Shown here one piece after another: positions 63,601-64,000 of a stretch of 64,000 nucleotides of DNA. Location: assembly GCF_910589235.1 (NCBI RefSeq), contig NC_060962.1, forward strand, positions 124,001-188,000, read 5' to 3'. Source of the stretch: Vespa crabro. Lineage: Eukaryota > Arthropoda > Insecta > Hymenoptera > Vespidae. The position numbers and the translations under genes were made by a program. Positions within the stretch are counted from its first letter, which is position 1; each line of letters opens with the position of its first letter. The notes below the pieces were generated by a model. The model worked only from the letters and a program-made list of their open reading frames with translations. It searched no databases and was not told the origin of the DNA.

Positions 63601-64000
63601 CAGAACATTGCATTTCATAAGATCAAACATCTATTTTATATTGGAATCAAAGTTTTTAACATTCTTTCATATCGTATGTACGATTTTTCGCTCATATACG
63701 CGTATCGTCGAAAAACGAAAACTTGAAATCTCGTTCAATTTCAATGATTTTATATTCTATCGATGCAGAATAAAGAATATAACAAGAATATAACGTTTTT
63801 ACTATGTTTAAATACGCGTTTTCATATGATAATTGTCGAAAAACGTAATCGACATACGCGAATTTCGGTATATGCGAAGATAAAATCGTTAAATCTTTAA
63901 TAATTCTTGTGCCACAGTTAGAAAAATGTTTCCAATCGATTCAGAACATTGCATTTCATAAGATCAAACATCTATTTTATATTGGAATCAAAGTTTTTAA
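60698..64000. repeat. Monomers 179-188 (last one partial), private-variant zone
   Basis: Shared HOR markers are nearly absent (only A234T in monomer 182 and C256A in monomer 184), while private changes are frequent. Monomer 182 (61721-62061) has six substitutions. Monomer 186 (63085-63425) has three. The partial monomer 188 (63767-64000) has three in 234 bases. The array continues past the window end. Confidence 0.8.

Larger units (their letters stand above)
1..64000. repeat. 341-bp tandem satellite array filling the whole window
   Basis: The same 341-bp unit repeats head to tail from the first to the last base, about 187.7 copies, all in one orientation. Landmark words such as gtgccacag and atacgcgtat recur at exactly 341-base spacing. 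The only break in spacing is a 1-bp deletion in monomer 170. Copies usually differ from the consensus at 0 to 3 sites, well under 1%. No unique sequence, transposon, inverted monomer or gene lies between copies. Such homogeneity is typical of eukaryotic satellite DNA kept uniform by unequal exchange and gene conversion, usually at centromeres or in heterochromatin; that location is inferred. The unit length is close to two nucleosome repeats (about 2 x 170), as for many centromeric satellites. I do not recognise the family. Both array edges lie outside the window. Confidence 0.99.

Noticed and set aside
1..64000. CRISPR array
   Set aside because: The repeats are 341 bp, directly adjacent, with no unique spacers and no cas genes. 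The unit is far too long, and nothing alternates with it.
1..64000. Primate-type alpha satellite, because 341 is close to two 171-bp monomers
   Set aside because: There is no half-unit similarity at about 170 bp, G+C is much lower, and no full CENP-B box is present. The length resemblance is shared by many unrelated satellites.
1..64000. Transposon or tRNA insertions inside the array
   Set aside because: The 341-bp register is unbroken apart from one base, so there is no room for an insertion anywhere in the window.

Overview
The whole 64,000-base window is one uninterrupted tandem satellite DNA array. The repeat unit is 341 bp and every copy is in the same orientation. About 187.7 copies fit in the window, and the array runs off both ends. 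I see no gene, RNA gene, transposon insertion, CRISPR array, inverted block or unique spacer. This points to a eukaryotic centromeric, pericentromeric or other heterochromatic locus. By hand count the monomer is about 28.7% G+C with 22 CpG against 8 GpC dinucleotides (CpG observed/expected about 3.1). Strong CpG excess on an AT-rich background fits some insects, Hymenoptera in particular, but I do not recognise the satellite family and the host assignment is weak.

Numbering used below: monomer n runs from 341(n-1)+1 to 341n for n = 1 to 169. Monomer 170 is 57630-57969 (340 bp). For n = 171 to 188 it runs from 341(n-1) to 341n-1. Monomer 1 starts at base 1. Variants are written as base, monomer position, base (T283C means monomer position 283). 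Most monomers differ from the consensus at 0 to 3 positions. The only length change I find in the window is a 1-bp deletion in monomer 170.

The shared variants show a mosaic of higher-order repeats (HORs). (a) 683-8866: five-monomer HOR (1705 bp) with one four-monomer copy. (b) 9549-22506: eight-monomer HOR (2728 bp) in three full copies, one copy shortened to seven, and partial copies at each end. (c) 22507-23188: a twin monomer. (d) 23530-26939: a three/four-monomer repeat. (e) 27963-34100: A22G monomers with a 14-monomer recurrence. (f) 34101-45012: loosely ordered monomers, including a near-pure consensus block at 42285-43648. (g) 45013-50127: seven-monomer HOR whose second copy holds a local three-monomer duplication. 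(h) 50128-58651: overlapping four-monomer duplications and a 15-monomer-offset copy. (i) 58652-64000: monomers with few shared but more private variants.

Nothing here works together as genes do. The repeated short open reading frames are a by-product of the repeat. The biological content is the monomer (its dyads, CpG-rich palindromes and a partial CENP-B-box-like element) and the record of unequal exchange, always in whole-monomer steps, that built the array.
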